From JAVBTR01 sp031556065 (GTDB lineage: Bacteria > Bacillota > Clostridia > Christensenellales > Aristaeellaceae), in NCBI GenBank assembly GCA_031556065.1, contig JAVBTR010000054.1, positions 62,001 through 126,000 on the forward strand: a DNA stretch of 64,000 bases, given 5' to 3'. Shown piece after piece: positions 25,309-33,967 of the stretch (positions are counted from its first letter, which is position 1; every line of letters begins with the position of its first letter). Made by a program: the position numbers and the translations under genes. A model generated the notes under the pieces. It did not search any database, was not told the DNA's origin, and was given only the letters and a program-made list of their open reading frames with translations.

Positions 25309-25338
25309 ATTATAGCTGTTACCGGCGCCGCCTGTCAA
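25309..25338 (-). promoter_or_regulatory. Promoter of the membrane-protein/VWA/telA/potD-like operon
   Basis: On the minus strand TTGACA (25333-25338), 18 bases and TATAAT (25309-25314). It overlaps the last codons of the endonuclease Q gene and fixes the downstream start choice. Confidence 0.8.
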
Positions 25339-26546
25339 TCGCGCTTGTTCAAAAGGTTCACTTTACCGTACTCACCGTCGTAGCCAGGTGTTAAAAGCAA
25401 CCTCCCCGCGCGGAGGTTTTCAATCCCCATAGCCAAAACCGGGCTTGCTAGCCGCTGGATATCCGAAAGGGATGCTTTTCGCAGCACATCCAATTCGCCG
25501 CCCAATTCCTCCACCAGCCGCCTGTACATCTGGCTACCTTTCTGGCTTTTAGCAGAAAATCCCATACAGGCGGCGATCATTTCCTTCAGAGGCACCAGGC
25601 TTTCATAGCAAGGACTATTCGCTGGAAATAGGGGTGCCTCTCGGTCTGCCAGCTCTTCCACCCGATGGGCTACCCCTAGGGTTAGCTTTTTCCCGCAAAC
25701 AGGGCATATTCCTCCTGATTGGATGGTTTGTTCCGGGGATTGACACACATGGCAATTCCGGTGGCCATCAAAGTGATACTTCCCTTCTTCGGGGAAAAAC
25801 TCAATGGTTCCTAAAAAGCCCTGCTTTTCAGGGTCTTTCAACGCTTCATAAATAGCAGGATAGCTGCATTGCGTATCGAACAAATTGGCTTCCCGTGCCA
25901 GATTCCCCGGGGAATGGGCATCGGAATTGGATACCAGGGTGAACCGGTCCAACATAGAAACCCGCCTGATCATAGCCGGATCGGAAGACAGGCCCGTTTC
26001 AAGGGCGTAGATATAAGGTGCCAAATCCTCATAGCACTCTTGAATATCATCAAACCCCGAATAAGCACCAAACAAGGAAAAATGCGGTGTCCAGATATGG
26101 GCGGGAATTAAAAGCGCCTGAGGCGCCGCTTCCAAAGCCATTTCCAGCAAATCGCGGCTATCAAGCCCCATAATAGGCCGGCCATCGGAATGGAGATTAA
26201 AGCCCCTCTGTTCCAGCCGCAAAGAAAGGGTTTCCGCCGCTTCAAGACTGGGCAAACAGATTAAATGATGTACCTTGCGGGTTTTGCCGTTCTTTTTGTA
26301 AATGGTGCTGATTTCGCCAGTCACCATAAACCGGGGCGAATCCGGGCCAAGGACATACAAGCCCTCCGCCCAGGGCAACAGCTTTTCTTTAAGCTCTCTA
26401 CGCCATTGGGGGTGGGTAAAATCCCCCGTACCAATCATGTCTAACCCCTTTTGCTTTGCTGCCAAGGCCAAGTGCTCCAAATCGCAGTCTTTGGAAGTGG
26501 CTCTTGAAAATTTTGAATGAATGTGCAGATCCCCGATGAACATCAT
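25335..26546 (-). CDS. Endonuclease Q family protein
   Basis: A 403-residue PHP-domain nuclease of the EndoQ type, which in archaea and some bacteria nicks DNA 5' of deaminated bases such as uracil and hypoxanthine. Metal-ligand motifs are DLHIHSKFSRATS at the N-terminus, GTGDFTHPQW, VTGEISTIY, IPAHIWTPHFSLFG and VSNSDAHSP. A zinc finger, CHVC...CPVC, lies near residues 270-290 and distinguishes EndoQ from simple PHP phosphatases. Its ATG overlaps the stop of the upstream AraC gene (ATGA), so the two are coupled; the functional link is unclear. Confidence 0.9.
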   Translation of the reverse strand: MMFIGDLHIHSKFSRATSKDCDLEHLALAAKQKGLDMIGTGDFTHPQWRRELKEKLLPWAEGLYVLGPDSPRFMVTGEISTIYKKNGKTRKVHHLICLPSLEAAETLSLRLEQRGFNLHSDGRPIMGLDSRDLLEMALEAAPQALLIPAHIWTPHFSLFGAYSGFDDIQECYEDLAPYIYALETGLSSDPAMIRRVSMLDRFTLVSNSDAHSPGNLAREANLFDTQCSYPAIYEALKDPEKQGFLGTIEFFPEEGKYHFDGHRNCHVCQSPEQTIQSGGICPVCGKKLTLGVAHRVEELADREAPLFPANSPCYESLVPLKEMIAACMGFSAKSQKGSQMYRRLVEELGGELDVLRKASLSDIQRLASPVLAMGIENLRAGRLLLTPGYDGEYGKVNLLNKRD

Positions 26547-27340
26547 AGCTCCACCTCGCCCCGGGGTGTATGTCCCGTAAACTCCCTATAAACCCGATGA
26601 AAGGTACGCAAGCTGGAAAAACCGCTCCGGTTGGCTATTTCAATGAGCGGCGCATCGGTGCTGTCGATGAGGTTCTGTGCCATGCGGCAGCGCAGAAAGT
26701 TCAAATATCTTGTAAAGGAACAGCCAATACGCTCGTTAAACACATGGGAAAACCGACCTGCGCTGTAACCAAAATGGGCTGCAACCCCTTGCATATTTAG
26801 GGGTTCCGCGGCATTTTTTTGCATGAAGTTTAAAATGCGCTTAACCAAATCCCCCCCTGTATCCGAAGCGTTTTCCACCAAACCGACTTTGTCGATCAGG
26901 TAAGCCAGCAGGGCCTCGGCCAGGCAATTAACGAACCGCTCGTTGGTACTGTTCCCCGCTTCGGACATCATTCCCATGATCCGGCGGCATTCCTTCATGT
27001 TTTTCACATCCACAACACCTTGCTTAAAGCTGTGGTGGGTCAAAAGCCCTTTAAGTGAAGGGATGGTAGATAAAGGGATCGTGGCCACAATAATTTTTGA
27101 ATATTCGGGCGTGGAGCAGCTATGAACCATGTAGCAGGAATTGACAATCATATACCCTTGGGGGATTAAGCTGCTGACCCCATCCTGCATGATCACCAGT
27201 TCCCCCTCTTCCACATACATCAGTTCCAAAGCGCTGTGAAAATGGGGCATGAATACGTTGTTTTCCACCCGCCAGGCAGCCGCATGAGCGGTTTCATCCC
27301 GGCCCAGCTCGTAATAACCTGTGGTTTTTCTTTTTTCCAT
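26543..27340 (-). CDS. AraC family transcriptional regulator
   Basis: A 265-residue AraC protein: N-terminal cupin (MPHFHSALELMYVEEGELVI) and C-terminal double helix-turn-helix (GVAAHFGYSAGRFSHVFNER, then IANRSGFSSLRTFHRVYREF). ATG at 27340 gives MEKRKTTGYYELG and is preferred to longer frames. It diverges from the sugar isomerase gene at 27447 and probably controls that cassette. Its stop overlaps the EndoQ start. Confidence 0.9.
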   Translation of the reverse strand: MEKRKTTGYYELGRDETAHAAAWRVENNVFMPHFHSALELMYVEEGELVIMQDGVSSLIPQGYMIVNSCYMVHSCSTPEYSKIIVATIPLSTIPSLKGLLTHHSFKQGVVDVKNMKECRRIMGMMSEAGNSTNERFVNCLAEALLAYLIDKVGLVENASDTGGDLVKRILNFMQKNAAEPLNMQGVAAHFGYSAGRFSHVFNERIGCSFTRYLNFLRCRMAQNLIDSTDAPLIEIANRSGFSSLRTFHRVYREFTGHTPRGEVEL

Positions 27341-27389
27341 AGTCCCACCCCATATAGCACATTTTGGCATTATTGTATCACAAACTGGC

Positions 27390-27418
27390 ACGACAATAAA
27401 CCCTTGTTACGGTATAAT
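27390..27418 (+). promoter_or_regulatory. Probable promoter of the isomerase/oxidoreductase/ThuA cassette
   Basis: A clear TATAAT at 27413-27418 lies 28 bases before the start codon. The -35 region (ACGACA, 27390-27395) is poor, as expected where an AraC activator is needed. Confidence 0.55.
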
Positions 27419-27446
27419 GAACGTATTAAAAAAGGAGGATGTCCTC

Positions 27447-28262
27447 ATGAACAAAAAACCAATAGCATATCAAATCTATTCCGCACGGGAGGAAGCACAA
27501 AAAGATCTGGATTCGGTGCTGGCTTCCCTTAAATCCTTCGGCTACGACGGGGTGGAATTCGCGGGCTTTTACGGGCATACCGCAAACGAAATTAAAGCGC
27601 TGCTTAACAAACACGGTCTCGTAGCCATTTCCAGCCACGTGCCCTTTCAATTAATCACAGAGGATATGTTTGGCACCATTGCCTATCACCAGGCCATTGG
27701 CTGCCGGTTTATCGCCATCCCTTACCTGGATGAAGCTACCCGGCCCGGTGCGCAGGGCTTTGCTAAAACCCTGGCTTCCATTTACCAGTTTGCACGTCTG
27801 ACAAAGGAAGCGGGGATCACCTTATTATACCACAATCACGATTTTGAATTTGTAACCTTGTCCCAGCAATATGGCTTGGATTTTCTATACGAAGCCGTGC
27901 CCGCGGAACTGCTTCAAACGGAACTGGATGTCTGCTGGGTGAAATATGCGGGGGTAGACCCTGCGGCATACATCCGCAAGTATGCGGGCCGCTGCCCTAT
28001 CGTGCATTTGAAGGATTATGTAGGTGTTAAGGGCGGCACCACCCCCTATGCTCTGATCGGCTTGGATGAAAACGAAAAGAAGGACACTGCCGCCTTCGAA
28101 TTCCGCCCCGTGGGCCATGGCTGCCAGAATATTGAAAGCATTCTCATCGCCGGCATCCAAAGCGGTGCAGAATGGTTCGTGGTAGAACAGGACGAATCCC
28201 CCGATCCCCTTTCCGACGCGAAAACCAGCATTGAAACCTTAAAGAAATTAGGGCTGAAATAA
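27447..28262 (+). CDS. Sugar phosphate isomerase/epimerase family protein
   Basis: A 271-residue TIM-barrel protein of the xylose isomerase-like/AP endonuclease 2 superfamily. Metal-ligand motifs are LLYHNHDFEF, the TELDVCWVKYAG strand and CPIVHLKDYVG, with a final FVVEQDESPDP. Members isomerise or epimerise sugars or inositols, or act on 3-keto-glycosides. ATG at 27447 has AAAGGAGG upstream; an ATG further upstream precedes the promoter. First gene of a cassette with a Gfo/Idh/MocA dehydrogenase and a ThuA protein, a set that often handles 3-keto-sugars. Confidence 0.9.
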   Translation: MNKKPIAYQIYSAREEAQKDLDSVLASLKSFGYDGVEFAGFYGHTANEIKALLNKHGLVAISSHVPFQLITEDMFGTIAYHQAIGCRFIAIPYLDEATRPGAQGFAKTLASIYQFARLTKEAGITLLYHNHDFEFVTLSQQYGLDFLYEAVPAELLQTELDVCWVKYAGVDPAAYIRKYAGRCPIVHLKDYVGVKGGTTPYALIGLDENEKKDTAAFEFRPVGHGCQNIESILIAGIQSGAEWFVVEQDESPDPLSDAKTSIETLKKLGLK

Positions 28263-28281
28263 ATTAAAGCGAGGCATTGTT

Positions 28282-29439
28282 ATGAGCGATCAAGTGTTAT
28301 CCAACTTTACCCCCACCATTCGCGAAGAGAGAACCTATGGCAAAAAATTAAAAATCGGCATTATTGGCACCGGTTGGATCGCCGAAGCCCATGCAGAAAG
28401 CTTTAAGCGCATGCCCGATGCCGAAATCGTAGCCCTGGCCGATTTGATTCCCGGCAAGGCGGAAGCCTTTAAGGCGCACTACCAATTAGACAGCGCACGT
28501 TGCTACCCCGATCACACCAGCATGCTTAAAGCCGAACAGCTGGATGCGGTCTCCATTTGCACCTATAACACCACCCACGCTCAATGCGCCATCGATTCGT
28601 TAAACGCGGGCGTGCATGTGCTGCTGGAAAAGCCTATGTGCGTTACCACCGAAGAAGCGGTAGACATCCTCCGCGCAGAAAAGAAAAACGGCAAGCTGCT
28701 TTCCATTGGCTTTCAGCCACGCATGGACGCCAACATGCAATTGATCAAGAAAATCGTGCAATCCGGCGAGCTTGGCGAAATTTACTACATTCAGACAGGT
28801 GGCGGCCGCCGCCGGGGCATCCCCAACTCCACCTTCATCGAAAAGAAAACCGCTGCACTGGGCGCTTTAGGGGACATCGGCTGCTATTCTCTGGATATGG
28901 TTTTAAACGCCATCGGCTACCCCAAGCCCTTAACCGTTACAGGCTACACCTCCAACTTCTTCGGCACCAACGAAAAATACCAGTATGCCGATGCTAACCA
29001 TACCGCCAAAGAAAATGCCGATCGCTTCAACGTAGACGATTTCGCTGCGGCCTTTATCCGTCTGGAGGGCGGCATCGTTGTAGATTTTCGCATTTCCTGG
29101 GCCATGCACCTGGACACTCCCGGCGATACGGTGATCCTGGGCAAAAAAGCAGCCCTTCGCATTCCTTCCACAGAATGCTGGAACGGCACCATCGGCGGCG
29201 CGATGAAATTGTATACCGATGTGGCCGGTACGCAGGTTGTGACAGAGCTTCCCATTATCGAGCAGGAAGAGCCGGGCTTATTCGACCGCAAAATCCGCTC
29301 CTTCTTAGATGCCATTGAAAACGGCACTGCTGCCCCTGTGCCTGCCAGCGAAATTCTCTACAACCAGGCGATTATCGACGGGATCATGAAATCCTCCCAG
29401 GCAGGCCACGAAATCACCATCGATATTCCCGAAATTTGA
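28282..29439 (+). CDS. Gfo/Idh/MocA family NAD(P)-dependent sugar oxidoreductase
   Basis: A 385-residue dehydrogenase. The N-terminal Rossmann motif is IGIIGTGWIAEAHAESF, the catalytic Lys lies in LLEKPMCVTTEEA, and LGALGDIGCYSLDM carries the usual D-x-G-x-H-like catalytic region with Cys-Tyr in place of His. The substrate is unknown. It lies 19 bases after the isomerase and 10 before the thuA-like gene. A chemistry in which a glycoside is oxidised, isomerised and cleaved is plausible but inferred. Confidence 0.9.
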   Translation: MSDQVLSNFTPTIREERTYGKKLKIGIIGTGWIAEAHAESFKRMPDAEIVALADLIPGKAEAFKAHYQLDSARCYPDHTSMLKAEQLDAVSICTYNTTHAQCAIDSLNAGVHVLLEKPMCVTTEEAVDILRAEKKNGKLLSIGFQPRMDANMQLIKKIVQSGELGEIYYIQTGGGRRRGIPNSTFIEKKTAALGALGDIGCYSLDMVLNAIGYPKPLTVTGYTSNFFGTNEKYQYADANHTAKENADRFNVDDFAAAFIRLEGGIVVDFRISWAMHLDTPGDTVILGKKAALRIPSTECWNGTIGGAMKLYTDVAGTQVVTELPIIEQEEPGLFDRKIRSFLDAIENGTAAPVPASEILYNQAIIDGIMKSSQAGHEITIDIPEI

Positions 29440-29449
29440 GGTGTAACAT

Positions 29450-30169
29450 ATGATTCGCGTTACGATTTGGAATGAATTTATCCACGAAAGGGAACCAGAT
29501 TCCGCACCCCAAAAGACCTACCCTAACGGCATTCACATGGCGCTAAAGGAAATCCTCGGTGTTCACGCCGATTTTGCAATCCGCACCGCCACACTGGACG
29601 ATGTGGATTGCGGCTTGCCCCAATCGGTGCTGGATGAAACCGATGTGCTTATTTGGTGGGGCCACGTGCGCCACAGCGCCGTACCCGACGATGTGGTTGA
29701 AAGGGTGACCGCCCGGGTCCTTAAAGGCATGGGCTTTATCGCCCTCCATTCAGGCCACATGAGCCGCCCCTTTATGAAACTAATGGGCACCTCCTGCGAT
29801 CTGAGGTGGCGGGAAAACGGCGAAAAGGAACGGCTCTGGATGGTGAGTCCCGGACATCCCATCGTTCAAGGCCTGCCCCCTTATTTCGAAATTCCTCACG
29901 AAGAAACCTATGGCGAATTTTTCGATATTCCTACCCCGGACGAGGTGGTTTTGCTGGGCTGGTTTGAAGGCGGCGAGGTCTTTAGAAGCGGGTGCTGCTT
30001 TACCCGGGGTGCTGGCCGCATCTTCTACTTCCAGCCCGGCCATGAAACCAACCCCGTCTATTATCAGCCTGAAGTTTCTCTGGTTATCGCCAACGCCATC
30101 CGCTGGGCCGCGCCCGCGTTTGCGCCCAGGCTGGACTTTGGCTGGCATGAAGCCCTGGAAGGAAAGTAA
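29450..30169 (+). CDS. ThuA domain protein
   Basis: A 239-residue protein of the ThuA (trehalose utilisation) class I glutamine-amidotransferase-like fold: VTIWNEFIHE at the start, VLIWWGHVRHSAVPD, GFIALHSGHMSRPF and GRIFYFQPGHETNPVY. ThuA proteins occur with sugar dehydrogenases in disaccharide breakdown, including conversion of 3-keto-sugars; no residue here fixes the substrate. GAGGTG precedes the ATG. Last gene of the cassette, followed by a strong terminator. Confidence 0.9.
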   Translation: MIRVTIWNEFIHEREPDSAPQKTYPNGIHMALKEILGVHADFAIRTATLDDVDCGLPQSVLDETDVLIWWGHVRHSAVPDDVVERVTARVLKGMGFIALHSGHMSRPFMKLMGTSCDLRWRENGEKERLWMVSPGHPIVQGLPPYFEIPHEETYGEFFDIPTPDEVVLLGWFEGGEVFRSGCCFTRGAGRIFYFQPGHETNPVYYQPEVSLVIANAIRWAAPAFAPRLDFGWHEALEGK

Positions 30170-30178
30170 AATGGAATT

Positions 30179-30231
30179 AACGCTGTCCAAGTCAAGAAAG
30201 TAAAACGCCTTGGCTTGGACAGCGTTTTTTT
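30179..30231 (+). terminator. Terminator after the ThuA gene
   Basis: AACGCTGTCCAAG (30179-30191) pairs perfectly with CTTGGACAGCGTT (30214-30226), followed by a run of seven T. Confidence 0.9.
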
Positions 30232-30319
30232 CAGAGCATTTACAAATGGTTTCCGGTATGGTGAATTGCCCTGAATTATGCTAAAATAGCGGAAGGCCAC
30301 CATAGTAGGAGGAACACGA

Positions 30320-31444
30320 ATGAAAATATCAAAAAAAGATGCCCTGGCTTGGTTCACATTTTTTGCCACTTTGCCGGAGGGCGAAGAAATCATGACCCAC
30401 CAGCAAGAAATTATTTATGCCGTTTTCGCTCAGATCGAAGCAGCGGTGGATAACCGGCACACTTTATTGTTGGCAGAAATCCAAAATCTCAAAAACATAG
30501 AAAACAGAACCTATTTTGTAGGCAACGAAAGCAAGTTTTCAAAGGGCTGCCGTTCTTGCCTAACAGGAACGGGCTTAAGCGCTATTCGCAAAACCAACAA
30601 ATGCAACCTGGAATGCAAGTTTTGCTATAATTACGGCGAATTGGACTGCATTCCCCCAGTTGGCGAAGGCTTGTGGGAAATCGGCGGCACGAAGTTCTAC
30701 GAAAAAGACATCGATCTTTTGCTCTCCATTCAGCGCCATCCCACAGGCATTTCATATGTGTATTTAGAACCCTTTATGGAAATTGAAAAATACCATGGCC
30801 TTATCAGAAAATTCCACGAGGCTAAAATTCACCAGCATATGTACACCAACGGTACCTTGTGCACGGAAGAAAATCTAAAAGCCCTGGGGGAAGCCGGTCT
30901 AGATGAGCTTCGCTTCAATTTAGGCGCTTCAAACTGTGCCGATAATGTGATCGCAAGCATCGCTATAGCGAAGAAATACATTCCTTATGTGGGGATTGAA
31001 ACCCCTATGACTCCTGAATTTTTCGAAACCTTCTTCAAGAAAAAGCTGGCCATCCTGGCTGCCAAGCCGGATTTTATCAATTGCGCAGAGCTGCACCTAA
31101 ACGCCAACAACATCGATAACTATGCCGGTGAAAACATGTATTTAAACCGCCTTGGGTATCTCTCCCCCATTTGGAGCCGGGAAATAACGCTGAAACTCAT
31201 GAAAACAGCTTCAGAAGAAAACTGGGATATGCTTGTGCACGATTGCTCCAATCACACCAAGTTTGCCAGGGATTTGAACCTGCGCACCAAAGAAGGAAGC
31301 TGGTTCGGTGCCAGCAATTATGCCTGCGAGTTCGGCAAAATCCCCTATGAATATTTCTTGCCTGTGCTTGAAGATGAGCAATTTACCTTTGTAACCGAAG
31401 AAGAACTGCCTGCTGGCTACCGACTGGGTGAACTGGTTTTTTAA
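30320..31444 (+). CDS. Radical SAM protein
   Basis: A 374-residue enzyme. The radical SAM cluster motif C-x3-C-x2-C is in CNLECKFCYNYG near residue 95, preceded by an extra pair CRSC near residue 76. Later segments (VYLEPFMEIEKYHGL, HMYTNGTLC, LRFNLGAS) follow the partial TIM barrel. AGGAGG is well placed before the ATG. It is alone, convergent with the AraC gene, and no precursor peptide or tRNA-modification partner is adjacent, so its substrate is not known. Confidence 0.88.
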   Translation: MKISKKDALAWFTFFATLPEGEEIMTHQQEIIYAVFAQIEAAVDNRHTLLLAEIQNLKNIENRTYFVGNESKFSKGCRSCLTGTGLSAIRKTNKCNLECKFCYNYGELDCIPPVGEGLWEIGGTKFYEKDIDLLLSIQRHPTGISYVYLEPFMEIEKYHGLIRKFHEAKIHQHMYTNGTLCTEENLKALGEAGLDELRFNLGASNCADNVIASIAIAKKYIPYVGIETPMTPEFFETFFKKKLAILAAKPDFINCAELHLNANNIDNYAGENMYLNRLGYLSPIWSREITLKLMKTASEENWDMLVHDCSNHTKFARDLNLRTKEGSWFGASNYACEFGKIPYEYFLPVLEDEQFTFVTEEELPAGYRLGELVF

Positions 31445-31445
31445 C

Positions 31446-32309
31446 CTAGACCAATATATCGCTGAAACCATGAGCTTGGGCCTCCCTGCGAAACCGCGCC
31501 GGGGATACACCCATGCTCTTTTTAAATACCTTTCCAAAGTAATTACCGTTTAAATAGCCACATTGGCAAGCGATCTCTTCCAGGTTCAATTCACTGGTCA
31601 AAAGCAATTGCGCCGCGTGGCGCAATCGGGTATGGGTAAGGGTTTCCACGAGAGTGCTGCCAGTTTGGGCTGCAAAAATCCGTGCCAGATGCTCCGGGGA
31701 TAATTTCAACCGTCTTGCAACTTCCCCTACCCCTTCCAGGGTTTGAAACTCCTCTTCGATTAGCTTCAAAGCCTTTTCTACCGGCGCCCGAAGAGCCTCG
31801 TTGGGGCCGTTCAGCGAGGCGCATAGCCGGCATAAAAACAAAAAAGTCAATTCCTTTGCCACCCATTCGTCGTTGATGATTCCCGCCTGGGCCTTGCGGT
31901 GCATTTGAAGAAGCGCCGAAATAGCGGGCGAATCCGGGGCCAGGGAAAACACTGCGCCATGCTGCTGGGCCACTGGTGCAATATACTGCTCAGCCGCCTG
32001 CCCGTTGAACATAACCCAGATAAACCGCCAGCCTGCCTTCGCCTTTTCTTCCAGCCAATACCGTGATTGGCTTGGAATGGGCAGCAAAAACCCGGTTCCC
32101 GAGGGCAGTACATGCTCCTCTCCTGCAAGGTTCAAGCGGCCTTCCCCTGAAAGGGTGTACTGAAAAAGCCATGTGTCCCCTATGCGCTTTTCATTGGGCC
32201 AATCATAATCGCTGTAGTGGTGTTCAAGGCCAAGGCTATGAAGTGTCAGCACCTGCGGCGCCACTGTATCTAAAAAATGGAACCGGTAGGATTGAATTAC
32301 ATTTCGCAT
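31446..32309 (-). CDS. AraC family regulator divergent from second GH4 gene
   Basis: A 287-residue AraC protein: N-terminal sugar-sensing cupin (WLFQYTLSGEGRLNLAGEE) and C-terminal double helix-turn-helix (RLKLSPEHLARIFAAQTG, then IACQCGYLNGNYFGKVFKKS). ATG at 32309 behind AAGGTGG is preferred to the preceding TTG. Like the AraC/GH4 pair at 5-7 kb it is transcribed away from a GH4 gene, so it is the likely regulator of that gene. Confidence 0.9.
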   Translation of the reverse strand: MRNVIQSYRFHFLDTVAPQVLTLHSLGLEHHYSDYDWPNEKRIGDTWLFQYTLSGEGRLNLAGEEHVLPSGTGFLLPIPSQSRYWLEEKAKAGWRFIWVMFNGQAAEQYIAPVAQQHGAVFSLAPDSPAISALLQMHRKAQAGIINDEWVAKELTFLFLCRLCASLNGPNEALRAPVEKALKLIEEEFQTLEGVGEVARRLKLSPEHLARIFAAQTGSTLVETLTHTRLRHAAQLLLTSELNLEEIACQCGYLNGNYFGKVFKKSMGVSPARFRREAQAHGFSDILV

Positions 32310-32416
32310 CAAAAAACCACCTTTATATCAAAACAACGCTCTTGTTTATTTATCTTTCAATGCTTAGAATAGCATCAAGATTACACCTATTTTATCACGA
32401 AGGAGAGAAAACCACA

Positions 32417-33901
32417 ATGTCTTTTAAAATCGCGTTTATCGGTGCAGGTTCCATTGGCTTCACCCGCCGCCTGCTGGCAGATATCCTAAGCGTTCCGGAA
32501 TTTCACGATATCGAAGTGGCCTTCACCGACATCAACCCCGATAACCTTCGCATGGTCACTGAGCTTTGCCAGCGGGATATCAGCGAAAACGGCCTTCCCA
32601 TTCAGATTCACGCCACCTTAGACCGCCGGGAAGCCTTTAAAAATGCCAAGTACGTTATCAACTGTGTACGCATCGGTATGCTGGAAGCCTTTCAAACGGA
32701 TATCGAAATCCCGCTGAAATATGGAGTGGATCAATGCGTGGGCGATACCCTTTGCATTGGCGGCATTATGTACGGCCAGCGGGGCGTCAACGCTGTGCTG
32801 GGTTTTTGTAAAGATATTAAAGAAGTAGCCTTGCCCAATTGCATGATGCTGAACTATTCAAACCCCAATGCCATGCTTACCTGGGCTTGTAACGTTTACG
32901 GCGGCGTGCCCACCCTTGGCCTGTGCCACGGCGTACAGCACGGCCATCAGCAGATCGCCGATGCCCTTAAGCGGGATGTGAAGGATGTGGATATCATCTG
33001 CGCGGGGCTGAATCACCAGACCTGGTATATCAGCGTTAAAACAGATGGGGTGGAGAGGGTGAAAGATTTGCGCGCCATCCTACCCCAGGTGGAATCCATG
33101 CAAAAGGATGAAAGCATCCGCCTGGATGTGCTTAAAAATTTCGGCTACTATTCCACTGAATCCAACGGCCACCTATCCGAATACCTTTCTTGGTACCGCA
33201 CCCATCCCGATGAAATGGCGAATTGGATCAACCTGAGCGTATGGATTCAAGGGGAAACCGGCGGTTATCTGCGGGTTTGCAAAGAAAGCCGCAACTGGTT
33301 CGAAACGGATTTTCCCAACTGGCTCAAAGAGCCTGCTTTCCAATTTAAAGAGGAATTCCGCAGCTCCGAGCATGGCGGCCGCATTATTGAGGGCCTTGAA
33401 ACTGGCCGGACCTATCGTGGGCACTTTAATGTAATAAACAACGGCACCATTTCCAACCTGCCCGATGAATGCGTGGTAGAAGTGCCCTGCTATGCTGACC
33501 TCAACGGCATTTCCATTCCCCGTGTAGGGGATTTACCCCTGGGCTGCGCCGCCATCTGCTCCCAAAGCGTATGGGTGCAAAAGCTGGCCGTAGAAGCTGC
33601 CATCCGGGCGGATATCACCCTTTTATACCAGGCGGCTCTTATGGATCCCCTTACAGGCGCGGCCTGCACCACCACTCAAATCCGCCAAATGGTGGATGAG
33701 ATGCTGATCGCCGGCGCTCCGTGGCTGCCCCAATATGGGTCAGAAATCGAAAAGGCCAAAGCCCGCATGGCCGCCATCACCCCGGATTACAGGCCTGTGA
33801 AGGGCTTTATCCAACAAGAAAAGACCATTGCCGAAATGGAACGACAAAGCGCCAAGTTCCGCCAGCAGGCTGCCGCCGCCGCTAAGGAAAATTGCAAGTG
33901 A
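32417..33901 (+). CDS. GH4 family NAD/metal-dependent glycosidase (second copy)
   Basis: A 494-residue GH4 enzyme: FIGAGSIGFTRRLLADIL at the N-terminus binds NAD, GLCHGVQHG carries the metal-binding Cys and His, and AGLNHQTWYISV the conserved Asn-His. It is about 60 residues longer than the copy at 4973 and carries an extra C-terminal helical tail. ATG at 32417 follows AAGGAGAG; the open frame runs upstream into the divergent regulator but those codons belong to no protein. Substrate probably an alpha-galactoside or related alpha-glycoside. Confidence 0.92.
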   Translation: MSFKIAFIGAGSIGFTRRLLADILSVPEFHDIEVAFTDINPDNLRMVTELCQRDISENGLPIQIHATLDRREAFKNAKYVINCVRIGMLEAFQTDIEIPLKYGVDQCVGDTLCIGGIMYGQRGVNAVLGFCKDIKEVALPNCMMLNYSNPNAMLTWACNVYGGVPTLGLCHGVQHGHQQIADALKRDVKDVDIICAGLNHQTWYISVKTDGVERVKDLRAILPQVESMQKDESIRLDVLKNFGYYSTESNGHLSEYLSWYRTHPDEMANWINLSVWIQGETGGYLRVCKESRNWFETDFPNWLKEPAFQFKEEFRSSEHGGRIIEGLETGRTYRGHFNVINNGTISNLPDECVVEVPCYADLNGISIPRVGDLPLGCAAICSQSVWVQKLAVEAAIRADITLLYQAALMDPLTGAACTTTQIRQMVDEMLIAGAPWLPQYGSEIEKAKARMAAITPDYRPVKGFIQQEKTIAEMERQSAKFRQQAAAAAKENCK

Positions 33902-33908
33902 CGGGATT

Positions 33909-33930
33909 TTCAAGGGTTATAGCCCTTGAA
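33909..33930 (+). terminator. Hairpin after GH4 gene
   Basis: TTCAAGGG (33909-33916) pairs with CCCTTGAA (33923-33930); TGGGTTTTAG follows. The sequence resembles the small hairpin at 1275-1291. Confidence 0.55.
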
Positions 33931-33967
33931 TGGGTTTTAGTGAAACCCAACGCAACCTATTAAAATT

